64,000 nt of DNA from Gammaproteobacteria bacterium (GCA_018222405.1 JAAFAI010000004.1:227999-291998), one strand, 5' to 3'. Counted from the first letter of the stretch, positions 26,355 through 36,425 are shown. The notes: generated from the letters alone by a model not told the origin. Program-made: numbers and translations.

Positions 26355-27245
26355 TTAGTCTTTTGCAAACAGATTAAAGATACTTGAAAAGTCTTTATCG
26401 GCGTTGTCACTCTGTCCCTGATGCAGTCGATACAGCGCCTGCGCCGCAGAGGCCATAGGTGTAGCTGCGCCAACCTGTGCAGCCGTATCCATGGCTAAGG
26501 TCAGATCTTTATTCATCAGTTTAACCATAAAACCGCCCTGATAATCATTGCTCGATGGCACGTTATCCATCACACCCGGGCAAGGATTGTATTTTTGCAG
26601 GGTCCAGTTGCAACCCGAGCTTTGCAGCATAATGTCTGACATCACTTTAGGGTCGAGGCCATTGGCAATGGCCAGTTGCAGTGCTTCGGACGTGCCAGCC
26701 ATCAGGACCGATAGCAGCATATTATTGCAGACTTTGGCAATTTGTCCGGCTCCCAGTTCGCCGGCTCTGAACAGGTTTGCCCCCATCATCGATAGCACCG
26801 GCTTTGCCCGTTCAACATCGGCTTCCTTACCGCCCATGATGAACGTCAGCGTACCGGCGGCTGCACCGCCGACGCCTCCGGAAACCGGCGCATCAATAAA
26901 GGCAATACCTGCCTGCCTCGCCTGCTCACCCACTGCAATTGCGCTTTGGGCGTCAATAGTACTGCAATCGATCAGCAACGCGCTTTTATCAACATGAGCC
27001 AGCAAACCGTGTTCGCCCAGATAAAGCGATTTAACATGGGCCGCTGCGGGTAACATGGTGACCACTACATCAGCACCAGCCACCGCTTCCTGGGGTGAGC
27101 CCGCTTTGTGGGCACCGGCTTCTACCAAAGCATCAACCGCTTCCGGCATCAGATCGAACACCGTAACATGCTGATTATGCTTTAACAGGTTGCGGGCCAT
27201 AGGGCCACCCATATTACCCAATCCGATAAAGGCAATTTGTGTCAT
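26355..27245 (-). CDS. mmsB: 3-hydroxyisobutyrate dehydrogenase
   Basis: 296 residues. N-terminal NAD-binding GLGNMGGPMARNL (8-20), substrate-binding DAPVSGGVGGAAAGTL and the catalytic Lys in GQIAKVCNNML place it in the beta-hydroxyacid dehydrogenase family; the length and FMVKLMNKDLTLAMDTA fit MmsB. It oxidises 3-hydroxyisobutyrate to methylmalonate semialdehyde in valine breakdown. It is the last gene of the operon, starting 2 nt after the hydrolase gene. Confidence 0.93.
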   Translation of the reverse strand: MTQIAFIGLGNMGGPMARNLLKHNQHVTVFDLMPEAVDALVEAGAHKAGSPQEAVAGADVVVTMLPAAAHVKSLYLGEHGLLAHVDKSALLIDCSTIDAQSAIAVGEQARQAGIAFIDAPVSGGVGGAAAGTLTFIMGGKEADVERAKPVLSMMGANLFRAGELGAGQIAKVCNNMLLSVLMAGTSEALQLAIANGLDPKVMSDIMLQSSGCNWTLQKYNPCPGVMDNVPSSNDYQGGFMVKLMNKDLTLAMDTAAQVGAATPMASAAQALYRLHQGQSDNADKDFSSIFNLFAKD

Positions 27246-27247
27246 GA

Positions 27248-28363
27248 TTATTCTCCGGGTAGTGTTAGCGGGGATTGCTCCCAGGGGCTGGTAAAATGCA
27301 GGTCAACAACCTCTTCAGGGACGCTGTGTACATCGGCAAACCGCCAATTGGGCCGTTTATCCTTGTCGATAAGTAACGCCCTGACGCCTTCGGCAAATTC
27401 GCCGGACTCGGCGCAGCGACAGGACATGATAAGTTCCATCTCAAAACATTCAGCCAGCGACAGCGATTTACCCCGTCGGGTTTGCTGCCAGACCAGGTGC
27501 ATGGTGATCGGCGAGCCTTTACTCAGCGAATGCTGTGCTTTACTCAGCCACTCATCCTCAGCAGACGGCATGGCCAGTATGGCTTTTACTGCCTCACTGG
27601 CGCTTGTGCTGCCCTGCAGGGCCTCATCAATACTGTGCTGATGAGCGGAAAGTTGTGCCTCAGGCCGCTTATCGTCGCTCAGTTGGTAACGCTCACACAG
27701 CTTGTCTAACTGAGCAGTCACCTGCCCGTCCTGCCACTGAGTGTCACCAAGCGCTTGTAGCAGTGAAGGCAGAAACTCATTGGCCATAATGTAATCGCCC
27801 AGGCCAATAAATAGTCCGTCAGCCGCGTTTAACGATGCCCCGGTTAGCCCGGCAAATAAACCGCTTTGACCCGGCGCGCGGGATAGAAAATAGCTTGCTC
27901 CCACATCGGGATACAAACCAATGGTAATTTCAGGCATGGCCAGTCTTGATGAGGCGGTCAGCACGCGGTGGCTGGCACCCGCCAGCAGGCCGATACCACC
28001 GCCCATCACAATCCCTTCGCCCCAGGCAACAATGGGTTTTTTATAGGTATGAATGGTGTAATCCAGACGGTATTCAGTAGCAAAAAATTCGGCGATAAAC
28101 GCCGGGATCTGATGAGCCGCCGATTGCATCGCCTGATACATGGAAACAATATCGCCGCCGGCACAGAATGCCTTGGGGCCACTGCCGCTTATCACCACCA
28201 ATAATACCGAGTCATCCGTTCGCCAGGCATCCAGTTGTTGCTGCATCGCCATGGCCATATCCAGATCCAGCGCGTTAAGCGCCTTCGGTTTATTTAACTG
28301 CAGATGACCAATCTGGCGTCCACAGCGGGTCGGAATAAGACTGCTCTGTAGTTTATCTGTCAC
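27248..28363 (-). CDS. 3-hydroxyisobutyryl-CoA hydrolase (enoyl-CoA hydratase/isomerase fold)
   Basis: 371 residues, longer than simple enoyl-CoA hydratases and matching HIBYL-CoA hydrolases. Seen: FCAGGDIVSMY (oxyanion region), WGEGIVMGGGIGLLAGASHRV and MPEITIGLYPDVGASYFLSR, where the E and D are the catalytic pair of this subgroup. It releases 3-hydroxyisobutyrate from its CoA ester in valine catabolism. GTG start with AGGAG 7 nt before; spaced 9 nt from the dehydrogenase upstream. Confidence 0.9.
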   Translation of the reverse strand: MTDKLQSSLIPTRCGRQIGHLQLNKPKALNALDLDMAMAMQQQLDAWRTDDSVLLVVISGSGPKAFCAGGDIVSMYQAMQSAAHQIPAFIAEFFATEYRLDYTIHTYKKPIVAWGEGIVMGGGIGLLAGASHRVLTASSRLAMPEITIGLYPDVGASYFLSRAPGQSGLFAGLTGASLNAADGLFIGLGDYIMANEFLPSLLQALGDTQWQDGQVTAQLDKLCERYQLSDDKRPEAQLSAHQHSIDEALQGSTSASEAVKAILAMPSAEDEWLSKAQHSLSKGSPITMHLVWQQTRRGKSLSLAECFEMELIMSCRCAESGEFAEGVRALLIDKDKRPNWRFADVHSVPEEVVDLHFTSPWEQSPLTLPGE

Positions 28364-28372
28364 CGTTTTCTC

Positions 28373-29527
28373 CTAAACAAGTTCGCTGCCTTCCTGCAGC
28401 ACGCTTCGACTGATAATTAAGCGCATAATTTCGTTGGTACCTTCGAGAATTTGATGGACCCGAACGTCCCGCACATGGCGCTCCAGCGGATATTCTTTAA
28501 TGTACCCGTAGCCACCATGGATCTGCAGTGCTTCGTTACATACCGAAAAGCCTACATCGGTTGCAAAACGTTTTGCCATGGCACAATAAGCCGTGGCCTG
28601 GGGATCCTGCTCATCAAGCTTGAATGCAGCCAGCCTTACTAACTGCCGGGCCGCAACCAGTTCAGTTGCCATATCGGCCAGTTTAAATTGCAGCGCCTGA
28701 AATGCAGCCAGGGGCTTACCAAACTGCTGTCGTTCATGCATGTAGTCACGTGCGGTATTTAACGCCTGTTGCGCCGTACCAATAGAACAGGTAGCAATGT
28801 TGATCCGGCCGCCATCAAGCCCTTTCATCGCAAAAGTAAACCCCTGACCTTCCTCTCCGAGTAAATGACTAGCCGGAACACTGACATTATCAAAGGTGAT
28901 CATCCGCGTGGGCTGGGCATTCCAGCCCATTTTTTCCTCTGGCTTGCCATAGCTGATACCCGCAGCGTCTGCAGGTACTGCGAACGCAGAAATCCCTTTC
29001 GCACCGTTATTGGCTGTACGGGCCATCACTATTAACAAGTCGGTGCTGCCCGCCCCGGAAATAAAGACTTTGCTACCAGTGAGTACGTATTGATCACCCT
29101 GCCGCTCTGCTTTGGTAGTTAAGCTGGCTGCATCTGAACCGGCACCGGGTTCGGTTAAACAATAAGAAGCCAGCTTATTGCCACTAACCAAATCCGGTAA
29201 CCAGGCCTCTTTTACTGACGCCTGGCCATAAGACGCCAGCATCCAGGTAGCCATATTATGAATCGTTAGCATGGCCGTGGTGGCAGTACAGCCCATGGCC
29301 AGTTGTTCAAAGATAATCGATGCGTCGAGGCGGCTGAGTCCCAGCCCGCCGTCTTCTTCGGGGGTATAAAGTCCACAGAACCCCAGTTCACCGGCCTGAC
29401 GTAAGGTGTCTACCGGAAAGGTGTGGTCTTTATCCCACTGCGCGGCGTGAGGCGCCAGAGCCTGTCTGGCAAACTGGGCTGCCACATCGGCAAAGGCCTG
29501 TTGGTCTTCGTTTAGATTAAAATCCAC
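28373..29527 (-). CDS. Acyl-CoA dehydrogenase, probably isobutyryl-CoA dehydrogenase
   Basis: 384 residues with the acyl-CoA dehydrogenase layout: helical N-domain, the flavin-binding signature YCLTEPGAGSDAASL, the middle beta-domain, and the C-terminal helical domain with QIHGGYGYIKEYPLERHVRDVRV and the catalytic Glu in ILEGTNEIMR. FAD-dependent alpha,beta-oxidation of isobutyryl-CoA to methacrylyl-CoA is inferred from the operon (mmsA, hydrolase, mmsB). GTG start with GGGAG 7 nt before. Confidence 0.9.
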   Translation of the reverse strand: MDFNLNEDQQAFADVAAQFARQALAPHAAQWDKDHTFPVDTLRQAGELGFCGLYTPEEDGGLGLSRLDASIIFEQLAMGCTATTAMLTIHNMATWMLASYGQASVKEAWLPDLVSGNKLASYCLTEPGAGSDAASLTTKAERQGDQYVLTGSKVFISGAGSTDLLIVMARTANNGAKGISAFAVPADAAGISYGKPEEKMGWNAQPTRMITFDNVSVPASHLLGEEGQGFTFAMKGLDGGRINIATCSIGTAQQALNTARDYMHERQQFGKPLAAFQALQFKLADMATELVAARQLVRLAAFKLDEQDPQATAYCAMAKRFATDVGFSVCNEALQIHGGYGYIKEYPLERHVRDVRVHQILEGTNEIMRLIISRSVLQEGSELV

Positions 29528-29538
29528 TGACTGTCTCC

Positions 29539-31029
29539 CTAGCGTAAATTAATCGTCAGGTTCGGGCCAGCGGGAATGCTGTCTTCCGGCCAGCGCGAAG
29601 TAATGGTTTTGGTTTCGGTATAAAAACGCACGGCCTGCTTGCCGTAGGCATGCAGATCGCCGAAAAAGGAGTTTTTCCAGCCGGTAAACGAAAAGAACGG
29701 CAGTGGCACGGGAATGGGTACATTAATACCTACCTGACCCACACTGACTTCAGACTGATATTTACGCGCGGCTGCACCACTGGCGGTGAAAATCGAAGTA
29801 CCGTTGCCATAAGGATTGTCGTTAACAATAGCCAGCGCTTCATCCAGTGAATCCACGCACAGGCAGCACAGCACCGGGCCAAAGATCTCTTCCTGGTAAA
29901 TACGCATAGTGGTAGTCACATCACTAAATACCGTGGGGCCAATCCAGTGACCTTTCTCGTAACCCTCTACCGTGCATTCTGAGCCATCTACCAGACAGGT
30001 AGCGCCTTCATCTTTGCCAGACTGAATCAAGCCCAGCACGCGCTCTTTGGCGGCATTACTGATAAGCGGCCCGAAGCCGGCTTCTTTATCATCCCATACG
30101 CCGGGTTTCACTTCAGCGATGGCACTGGCCAGTTCGTCAACCCACTGTTGTGCATCGCCGACAAACACGGCTACCGAAATAGCCATACAGCGTTGTCCGG
30201 CAGCGCCTACTGAAGCACCAACCAGGTTATTGATCACATGCTGTTTATTGGCATCGGGCATGACTACAGTATGGTTTTTAGCGCCGGCAAAACACTGGGC
30301 GCGTTTCATATTGGCCGTAGCGGTCTGATAAACGTGTTTACCGACCGGTACTGAACCAACAAACGAAACCGCTGCGATATCCGGGTGATTAAGCAATTGA
30401 TCAACCCGCTCACGGCCACCGTGGACCACATTCAGCACACCGGCCGGTGCGCCGGCTTCCATGAATAACTCGGCCAGTAATACCGGTGTTTGCGGATCCT
30501 GTTCGGACGGTTTGAGCACAAAGGTGTTACCACACACCACTGCAAGCGGGAACATCCATAATGGGATCATAGCCGGAAAGTTAAACGGCGTAATGCCCAG
30601 GCAGACGCCCAGTGGCTGAATAACACTGTAGGTATCTATGCCTCGGGCAACATTTTCTACCGTTTCGCCCATCATCATGCTGGGCGCATTCATGGCCTGC
30701 TCAACCACCTCAATGCCGCGCCAGACATCGCCCATGGCGTCGTCAAATACTTTACCGGTTTCACTGGCAAGGACTTTAGCAATGCGTTCCTGCTCGCGCT
30801 TGAGGATGGCCTGATAACGCATCATCACCCGTGCACGCTCTGTTACCGGCACATTTTTCCAGCTGTTAAAGGCTTTTTTGGCGGCAGCAACCGCTTGCTC
30901 GGTTTCTTCTGCTAATGCATCCGGTACGCGGGCGATCACGTCGCCACTGGCAGGATTAGTGACATCAATCATGTGTTGACTGGCGGAAGATCGGAATTCG
31001 CCGTCGATTAATAGTTTAACGTTTTGCAT
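29539..31029 (-). CDS. mmsA: CoA-acylating methylmalonate-semialdehyde dehydrogenase
   Basis: 496 residues, the usual size. The ALDH motifs seen are [21 protein letters not shown], the NAD-binding [13 protein letters not shown], the MmsA-specific [13 protein letters not shown] and the catalytic Cys in [14 protein letters not shown]. It converts methylmalonate semialdehyde to propionyl-CoA, the last step of the valine route. First gene of the four-gene operon; an ACGT-type palindrome lies 54 bp upstream of its start. Confidence 0.94.
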   Translation of the reverse strand: MQNVKLLIDGEFRSSASQHMIDVTNPASGDVIARVPDALAEETEQAVAAAKKAFNSWKNVPVTERARVMMRYQAILKREQERIAKVLASETGKVFDDAMGDVWRGIEVVEQAMNAPSMMMGETVENVARGIDTYSVIQPLGVCLGITPFNFPAMIPLWMFPLAVVCGNTFVLKPSEQDPQTPVLLAELFMEAGAPAGVLNVVHGGRERVDQLLNHPDIAAVSFVGSVPVGKHVYQTATANMKRAQCFAGAKNHTVVMPDANKQHVINNLVGASVGAAGQRCMAISVAVFVGDAQQWVDELASAIAEVKPGVWDDKEAGFGPLISNAAKERVLGLIQSGKDEGATCLVDGSECTVEGYEKGHWIGPTVFSDVTTTMRIYQEEIFGPVLCCLCVDSLDEALAIVNDNPYGNGTSIFTASGAAARKYQSEVSVGQVGINVPIPVPLPFFSFTGWKNSFFGDLHAYGKQAVRFYTETKTITSRWPEDSIPAGPNLTINLR

Positions 31030-31082
31030 TACCGTTTATTCTCTGTCGTTAGTTTTATCCTAACGCTATAGCATGACTCCGT

Positions 31083-31096
31083 TTACGTAAACGTAA
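31083..31096. promoter_or_regulatory. ACGT palindrome, candidate operator of the valine operon
   Basis: TTACGT-AA-ACGTAA, a perfect 6+6 inverted repeat inside TTTACGTAAACGTAAG. MerR-family LiuR in proteobacteria is known to bind ACGT-rich palindromes before branched-chain amino acid genes. The assignment is by resemblance and position only. It lies 54-67 bp upstream of mmsA and 143-156 bp upstream of the response regulator on the other strand. Confidence 0.5.
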
Positions 31097-31238
31097 GCAA
31101 GCGTGAAAGCTGCGTTAACAATGTAAATAAATTGTGACATTGTTAGTCGTAACCATACCTATTATTGAAATTACGCTTTTAATTTAGGTCCCTGCTGATA
31201 TGCTTAACCTAGGTAACACTGACGAACGCGGTAGATGA

Positions 31239-32897
31239 ATGGTGCAAAAAATCAGAGTCGCAATTATCGAAGATAATGCGACGGCCCGGGCCACCATTCG
31301 TAGCCACCTGATCACCATGGGTAATTTGGAGGTGGCGAGCTTTAGCACCGGCAGCGAGTTAAAAAACGTGCTGCGTAAGCAGCATTTCGAACTGTTAATT
31401 TTTGATTTTCATCTTGGCCAGCGCCGAAACGGTGTTGAATGGGTGCAGGCCCTGCGACAGGCAGATTTTATCCGCCCGAGTACCGGGATCATTTTTCTGA
31501 CCGCCGACAGAATGCCTCAGACTATTGGCCAGATTATCGACATTCACCCCGATCTGCTGCTACTCAAGCCCTACACTATCAATTCACTGCAACGAGGGCT
31601 CAATCATTACCTTGAGTATCGCGAGCAAGCGAATAAAGCGCTGATGTACCTTGATGATGGTTACTGCGATCGGGCTATTAGTCAGGTTCAGCAGCAACTT
31701 CAAGCCCCGCTGTCAGCCAGATTGCGCTCCGATCTGGAAAAATTACAGGCCAGATTGCTATTGCAGGTCCACCAGTATGCCGAGGCGCTCGATATTTATC
31801 AGCGCGTATTGCAGCAATCCGATAAGGTACTTTGGGCCCAGTGGGGCAAATTAAAATGTCAGTTTTTAATGGGTAACTGGCCGGATTGTCAGGAGTCACT
31901 GGATGCCATGCTCGATACCCTGCTAACCCGCGACAAAGCTTTTGAATGGTTGGCGTGTTTGTCTTTTGAGCAAGCGGCTTATGAGAAAACCGAATACTAT
32001 TTGGATCACATTCAGGACAGTGAACTCAGCCTGCCGGCTACCCGCCTGAAAACCATGACCTACCAGAAGCAAAACCGGATTGTCGAAAGCATCGATTTAC
32101 TGCAAAAAAAGCGTGAATATAACCGCTCTACCAAAGAGCGCTTCGACGAGTTTACCTTTGAACTGGCCGAGTTTTACCTGAGCATTGCCCAAAACAGCCC
32201 GATGAATAACCGTGGCGAAAGTCTCACCCAGGCCAGAAAACTGGCCGGTGTAGCGGCACGCAGCCAGGGGGATTCGCTGATCAGACAGCGCCACGACTAT
32301 TTACTGGCCTACAGCTATGTACTGGAAGATCAGGGGGAAAAGGCCAGAAGTCTTACTCAACGCGAACACATGCAGGTATTTAATCGCAGTTCAGCAAATA
32401 CGTTAATTACGGCCGCCAGAGTGTTTGGTGCGTTGGGCAATGAAAGCCAGGCGTTGTATTTACTTGATATGGCTAAAGTAAAAAGTGAGTTGGGAGAAAT
32501 GCCGGCAGAACAGCAAACGCTGCAAAGCCGGTTAATTAATGCTGAAAAAGAATCTGGCCTGGCCCACAGCCGTGCCGATGTGTTTAACGAGCAGGGCCAG
32601 CAATTGTTCGTTAAAGAAGCGTATCAGGAAGCGCTCGCCGCGTTCTATCATGCCCTTCAGCTACGCCCGACGTTACCGGCGATTGCTCTTAACATGTTAC
32701 AAACACTGCTGGTTGAACAACAAAATAGCTATCGCAGCGTACTGCTGAATGACTTGATTCAGCAAATTCATCACAGTGAACTGTCTGAAACTAACCAGCA
32801 GCGTTTTGCCAGATTACAAAAGAAATACCCGCAAATTAATGAGGTATTGAAGGCAGCAACTAACGCCAGCGCCGCCAACCCGGTAACGCCGCCTTAA
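31239..32897 (+). CDS. Response regulator with C-terminal tetratricopeptide repeats (paralogue of the gene at 7426)
   Basis: 552 residues. The receiver (5-120) has E11/D12, phospho-acceptor D56 (IFDFHLG), T88 and K110 (LLLLKPYT). The remainder is helical TPR-like repeats, clearest near 445-485 (QGQQLFVKEAYQEALAAFYHAL). Length, order and the DFHLG/DLHLG motif match the protein encoded at 7426, so they are probably paralogues. There is no DNA-binding domain. It is divergent from mmsA, with no adjacent kinase. Its stop overlaps the convergent reductase gene by 4 bp. Confidence 0.88.
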   Translation: MVQKIRVAIIEDNATARATIRSHLITMGNLEVASFSTGSELKNVLRKQHFELLIFDFHLGQRRNGVEWVQALRQADFIRPSTGIIFLTADRMPQTIGQIIDIHPDLLLLKPYTINSLQRGLNHYLEYREQANKALMYLDDGYCDRAISQVQQQLQAPLSARLRSDLEKLQARLLLQVHQYAEALDIYQRVLQQSDKVLWAQWGKLKCQFLMGNWPDCQESLDAMLDTLLTRDKAFEWLACLSFEQAAYEKTEYYLDHIQDSELSLPATRLKTMTYQKQNRIVESIDLLQKKREYNRSTKERFDEFTFELAEFYLSIAQNSPMNNRGESLTQARKLAGVAARSQGDSLIRQRHDYLLAYSYVLEDQGEKARSLTQREHMQVFNRSSANTLITAARVFGALGNESQALYLLDMAKVKSELGEMPAEQQTLQSRLINAEKESGLAHSRADVFNEQGQQLFVKEAYQEALAAFYHALQLRPTLPAIALNMLQTLLVEQQNSYRSVLLNDLIQQIHHSELSETNQQRFARLQKKYPQINEVLKAATNASAANPVTPP

Positions 32898-33760
32898 CCC
32901 TGATGCAAACGGGTTAATAAACTCGACGTATCCCAGCGCCCACCGCCGCTTTTCTGCACGTCAGCATAATACTGATCAACCAGCGCCGTCAGCGCCAGCG
33001 TTGACCCGTTCTTACGAGCTTCATCCAAAGCGATCGCCAGATCCTTACGCATCCAGTCAACCGCAAAGCCAAACTCATATTCACCTTTGATCATGGTTGC
33101 AGCCCGGTTTTCCATTTGCCACGACTGTGCAGCACCTTTACTGATAACATCGATAACGGTGCCACAATCAAGCCCGGCCTGCTCACCAAAGTGAAGGGCC
33201 TCGGCAAGGCCCTGAACAATCCCGGCTATGCAAATCTGATTCATCATTTTAGCGAGCTGGCCGCTGCCGTGACCACCAATCAGCTGACTGTGGCGGGCGT
33301 AGGCATCCATAACCGGCTGGGCCCGGGCAAAATCGGCTTCTTCGCCACCGACCATAATGGTTAACTGGCCGTTTTCTGCACCAGCCTGTCCGCCTGAAAC
33401 CGGCGCGTCCAGAAAGCCTGCCTGCTGTGCAACACAGGCCTCAGCGAGCTCTCGCGCGAGTTCGGCAGACGCCGTGGTATGGTCGACCACCAAAGTACCC
33501 GCGCTGATGCCAGCGAGAATGCCAGACTCGCCGTACATCACCTGACGCACATCATCATCATTGCCTACGCATAAAAACACCAATTCAGCGCCCTCTGCCG
33601 CTGCACCAGGTGTGGTGGCTATGCGCCCACCATACTGACTCTGCCAGCTTGCGGCCTTACTGGTGGTGCGGTTATATACACACACGTCAAACCCGTTGGA
33701 TTGCAGATGCCCGGCCATGGGAAATCCCATTACGCCCAAACCAATAAAACTCACTTTCAT
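32894..33760 (-). CDS. NAD(P)-dependent beta-hydroxyacid dehydrogenase
   Basis: 288 residues of the 3-hydroxyisobutyrate/tartronate-semialdehyde reductase family: GLGVMGFPMAGHL (7-19), DAPVSGGQAGAENGQLTIMVGG and the catalytic Lys in GSGQLAKMMNQI. VDWMRKDLAIALDEA is typical. It is distinct in sequence from the operonic mmsB at 26355, so a second substrate such as tartronate semialdehyde or a C4 hydroxyacid is likely; which one cannot be read. Stands alone. Confidence 0.88.
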   Translation of the reverse strand: MKVSFIGLGVMGFPMAGHLQSNGFDVCVYNRTTSKAASWQSQYGGRIATTPGAAAEGAELVFLCVGNDDDVRQVMYGESGILAGISAGTLVVDHTTASAELARELAEACVAQQAGFLDAPVSGGQAGAENGQLTIMVGGEEADFARAQPVMDAYARHSQLIGGHGSGQLAKMMNQICIAGIVQGLAEALHFGEQAGLDCGTVIDVISKGAAQSWQMENRAATMIKGEYEFGFAVDWMRKDLAIALDEARKNGSTLALTALVDQYYADVQKSGGGRWDTSSLLTRLHQG

Positions 33761-33905
33761 TATTTTTCCTTAGTCCCCGAATCAAGGTGAAGAATATCGC
33801 GCTGCCAAGTGTAACACGCTGACGATTTATTGAAGCAAGCTTAACTTGACTGTAGGGCGCATCCTAATAGTATTAGCAGTACAGGGAAAGACAACGGGAT
33901 TGCTA

Positions 33906-34919
33906 ATGACTCCTCCACCACGCGTTGCCATGTTCAGCGCGCAGCAGTACGACATCCAATCATTTAAACAGCATCCGCTGTATGAGCATATTGATCTGAC
34001 CAGCTTTGAAACCTCACTGGGACCTAAAACCGTCTCTCTGTGCCAGAATTTCGATGTGCTGTGTGCTTTTGTTAACGATTGCCTCGACAATTCGATTTTA
34101 CAGCAGTTGAGCGAACAGGGCGTTAAACATATCGCATTGCGCTGCGCCGGTTTCAATAATGTTGATACCGCTGCCGCCAAGGCGCTGGGTCTGGCGGTTT
34201 CACGAGTACCCGCGTATTCGCCGGAGGCCGTCGCCGAACATGCTCTGGCGCTTATCATGACGCTGAACCGCAAAACCCATAAAGCTTATAACCGGGTCAG
34301 GGAAGGCAATTTTAACCTTAACGGCCTGCTGGGCTTTACCCTGCATAATAAGAAAGTGGGAATTGTAGGGACCGGCCATATCGGCGCCGCGCTGGCACGT
34401 TTACTGACCGGCTTTGGTTGTGAGATTTATTGTTACGACCCCTACCCTGATGACGCGCTGATTAAACAAGGAGTGGTCTATACCAGTCTCGATAATTTGT
34501 TTAAGGAATGCCATATTATCAGCCTTCACTGTCCGCTTAATGAGCAGAGCCATCATCTTATTAATGCTGAGTCTCTGGCCAGCATGCGCGATGGAGTGAT
34601 GCTTATTAATACTTCCCGGGGCGGCCTTATCGACACTCACGCGGTTATTGAAGCGCTGAAAAAACATAAAATTGGCTATCTGGGCCTGGATGTTTATGAA
34701 ATGGAGTCAGAATTGTTTTTCCGCGATCATTCCAGCGAAATTATCCAGGACGATGTATTTGAGCGGCTGCAGACCTTCCACAATGTGTTGATTACCGGAC
34801 ATCAGGGCTTTTTTACTGCCGAAGCTCTTGATCAGATTGCCGAAGTTACGTTACAGAACATTCTGGCGCTTAACAATGGTACGGCAGACGACACCCGATT
34901 TGTGGTACTGCCAGATTAA
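33906..34919 (+). CDS. D-2-hydroxyacid dehydrogenase (D-lactate dehydrogenase LdhA type)
   Basis: 337 residues. NAD-binding motif GIVGTGHIGAALARL, the catalytic Arg in NTSRGGLID, a Glu in YEME and a catalytic His in ITGHQGFFT. The N-terminal KHIALRCAGFNNVD and VPAYSPEAVAEHA are as in E. coli LdhA, so it should interconvert pyruvate and D-lactate. The ATG at 33906 is preferred to the TTG at 33846, which would add a non-homologous leader. It overlaps the convergent cmoM by 4 bp. Confidence 0.9.
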   Translation: MTPPPRVAMFSAQQYDIQSFKQHPLYEHIDLTSFETSLGPKTVSLCQNFDVLCAFVNDCLDNSILQQLSEQGVKHIALRCAGFNNVDTAAAKALGLAVSRVPAYSPEAVAEHALALIMTLNRKTHKAYNRVREGNFNLNGLLGFTLHNKKVGIVGTGHIGAALARLLTGFGCEIYCYDPYPDDALIKQGVVYTSLDNLFKECHIISLHCPLNEQSHHLINAESLASMRDGVMLINTSRGGLIDTHAVIEALKKHKIGYLGLDVYEMESELFFRDHSSEIIQDDVFERLQTFHNVLITGHQGFFTAEALDQIAEVTLQNILALNNGTADDTRFVVLPD

Positions 34920-35662
34920 TCCGGGCGCTTTTCCAGCCACAGGTGAAAATACTTGCCCAGCCATAAATACGGCTCCTGGTGACCATACTGACGTTCGGAG
35001 GCCAGTAGTTCATCGTATTTGGAGTCGGCCATGTCACGGTCACGCAGGTAATCATGAAAGCAGCGAATACCGCGCATTGAGTGCACTGTAAACCTGAGTT
35101 TTTTTACTTCAGCGATAACTTCTCTGGGCACCAGCGGCTGCTGGGGATTTAACCGCACCTGATTTTTTACTTTCATACCGCGGGCAATGTAATCAAAATT
35201 ACCGTACACAGCATTACTGAACAGCGCCGCATCGCGGTTGAAGAATGTCAGGCTGAGCCGCGCGCCCGGCCGCATACGATCGGCCAGTAAGCTAAGTGCC
35301 TCAAACGGCCTGGCCAGCCATTCCAGCACAGCATGGCACACTATGACATCAAACTCGCCGAGGTCGTCGATGGCGAATAAATCAGCCTGTCTGACGGTGA
35401 TACCGGGATCCAGTTGCTCACGGGCGATGGTTAAAATATCTTCTGAAATATCGGTCAACGTAAGCTGATGACCAAGCCCGGCAAGAAAGGCAGACATCAC
35501 GCCTGTTCCACCACCAAGTTCAATAATGTTTTGCGCCGGTTCACCGGCCAGCACTCCGCTTAACACATCGCAGAGCAACTGATGGCGTAAACGGCCTTTT
35601 GTAGTGCCGTAAATATTACGGTTAAACTTTTCCGCCAGGCCATTAAAGGATTGATCTTTCAA
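34916..35662 (-). CDS. cmoM: tRNA 5-carboxymethoxyuridine methyltransferase CmoM
   Basis: 249 residues. AEKFNRNIYGTTKGRLR, motif I IIELGGGTGVMS and the D in LTDISEDIL match CmoM (SmtA), which methylates cmo5U34 to mcmo5U in tRNA. The start is a TTG at 35662 so that the protein (KDQSFNGLAEKF) begins where E. coli CmoM does (QDRNFDDIAEKF); a TTG at 35689 is an alternative that would overlap ybgI by 17 bp. Last gene of the sohB-psrA-ybgI-cmoM run. trhO, an earlier enzyme of the same wobble-base pathway, is at 5727. Confidence 0.88.
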   Translation of the reverse strand: MKDQSFNGLAEKFNRNIYGTTKGRLRHQLLCDVLSGVLAGEPAQNIIELGGGTGVMSAFLAGLGHQLTLTDISEDILTIAREQLDPGITVRQADLFAIDDLGEFDVIVCHAVLEWLARPFEALSLLADRMRPGARLSLTFFNRDAALFSNAVYGNFDYIARGMKVKNQVRLNPQQPLVPREVIAEVKKLRFTVHSMRGIRCFHDYLRDRDMADSKYDELLASERQYGHQEPYLWLGKYFHLWLEKRPD

Positions 35663-35672
35663 CAGGTTCGTC

Positions 35673-36425
35673 TCAGGCGGGGTTATCAATATCGATGAAG
35701 GTGACCTTCAGGCCAAATTCATCTGCCAGGTGCTCACCCACTGCTTTAACACCATAACGCTCGGTGGCATGATGGCCGGCAGCAATAAAGGCAATCCCCA
35801 TTTCGCGGGCGATATGGATGGTCTGCTCCGACACTTCACCGGTAATAAATACATCGCATCCGGCCATTGCGGCCTGTTCGATAAAGCCTTGTCCGCCGCC
35901 AGTGCACCAGGCTACCTTGTTAACCGGCTTATCTGCTTCGCCTTCGCAGACCACCAGTGGTCTATCCAACTTTTGCTCGATTAATCCAGCAAGTTCACCG
36001 AGAGTGGTTGAAGTTTCGCCCTGGTAAACAATACCCGTTGGGCTTACCGCTTCTAAGGGCGCAACATTACTTAGTTCAAACAAGGCGCCAAGCTGTGCGT
36101 TGTTGCCCCACTGATGATGCATATCAATGGGTAAATGATAAGCCAGCAGGTTAATGTCATTGGCCAGTAAACTGGCAATACGGCGTTTTTTCATGCCGAC
36201 CAGCGGCTCACTCTCGCCCTTCCAGAAATAACCATGATGGACCAGCAAGGCATCGGCGCCGGCCTCAATGGCGGCATCGATAAGTTGCTGGGAGGCGGTC
36301 ACACCGGTCACTATATGCCGGATATCCGCACAACCTTCAATTTGTAACCCGTTGGGACAGTAATCCTTAATGGTAGCGACCTGCAATTCCTTATTCAGAT
36401 AATCAACCAGTTGCGTCGTCAGCAC
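35673..36425 (-). CDS. ybgI: Nif3-like dinuclear-metal protein YbgI
   Basis: 250 residues, the family's usual size. Metal-ligand motifs [23 protein letters not shown] and the C-terminal [18 protein letters not shown] are intact. Members form a toroidal hexamer with a dinuclear metal site; E. coli YbgI has been tied to GTP cyclohydrolase-like and hydrolase roles, none certain. GTG start with GAGGGG upstream. Its start is 3 nt from the end of the TetR gene. Confidence 0.92.
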   Translation of the reverse strand: MLTTQLVDYLNKELQVATIKDYCPNGLQIEGCADIRHIVTGVTASQQLIDAAIEAGADALLVHHGYFWKGESEPLVGMKKRRIASLLANDINLLAYHLPIDMHHQWGNNAQLGALFELSNVAPLEAVSPTGIVYQGETSTTLGELAGLIEQKLDRPLVVCEGEADKPVNKVAWCTGGGQGFIEQAAMAGCDVFITGEVSEQTIHIAREMGIAFIAAGHHATERYGVKAVGEHLADEFGLKVTFIDIDNPA

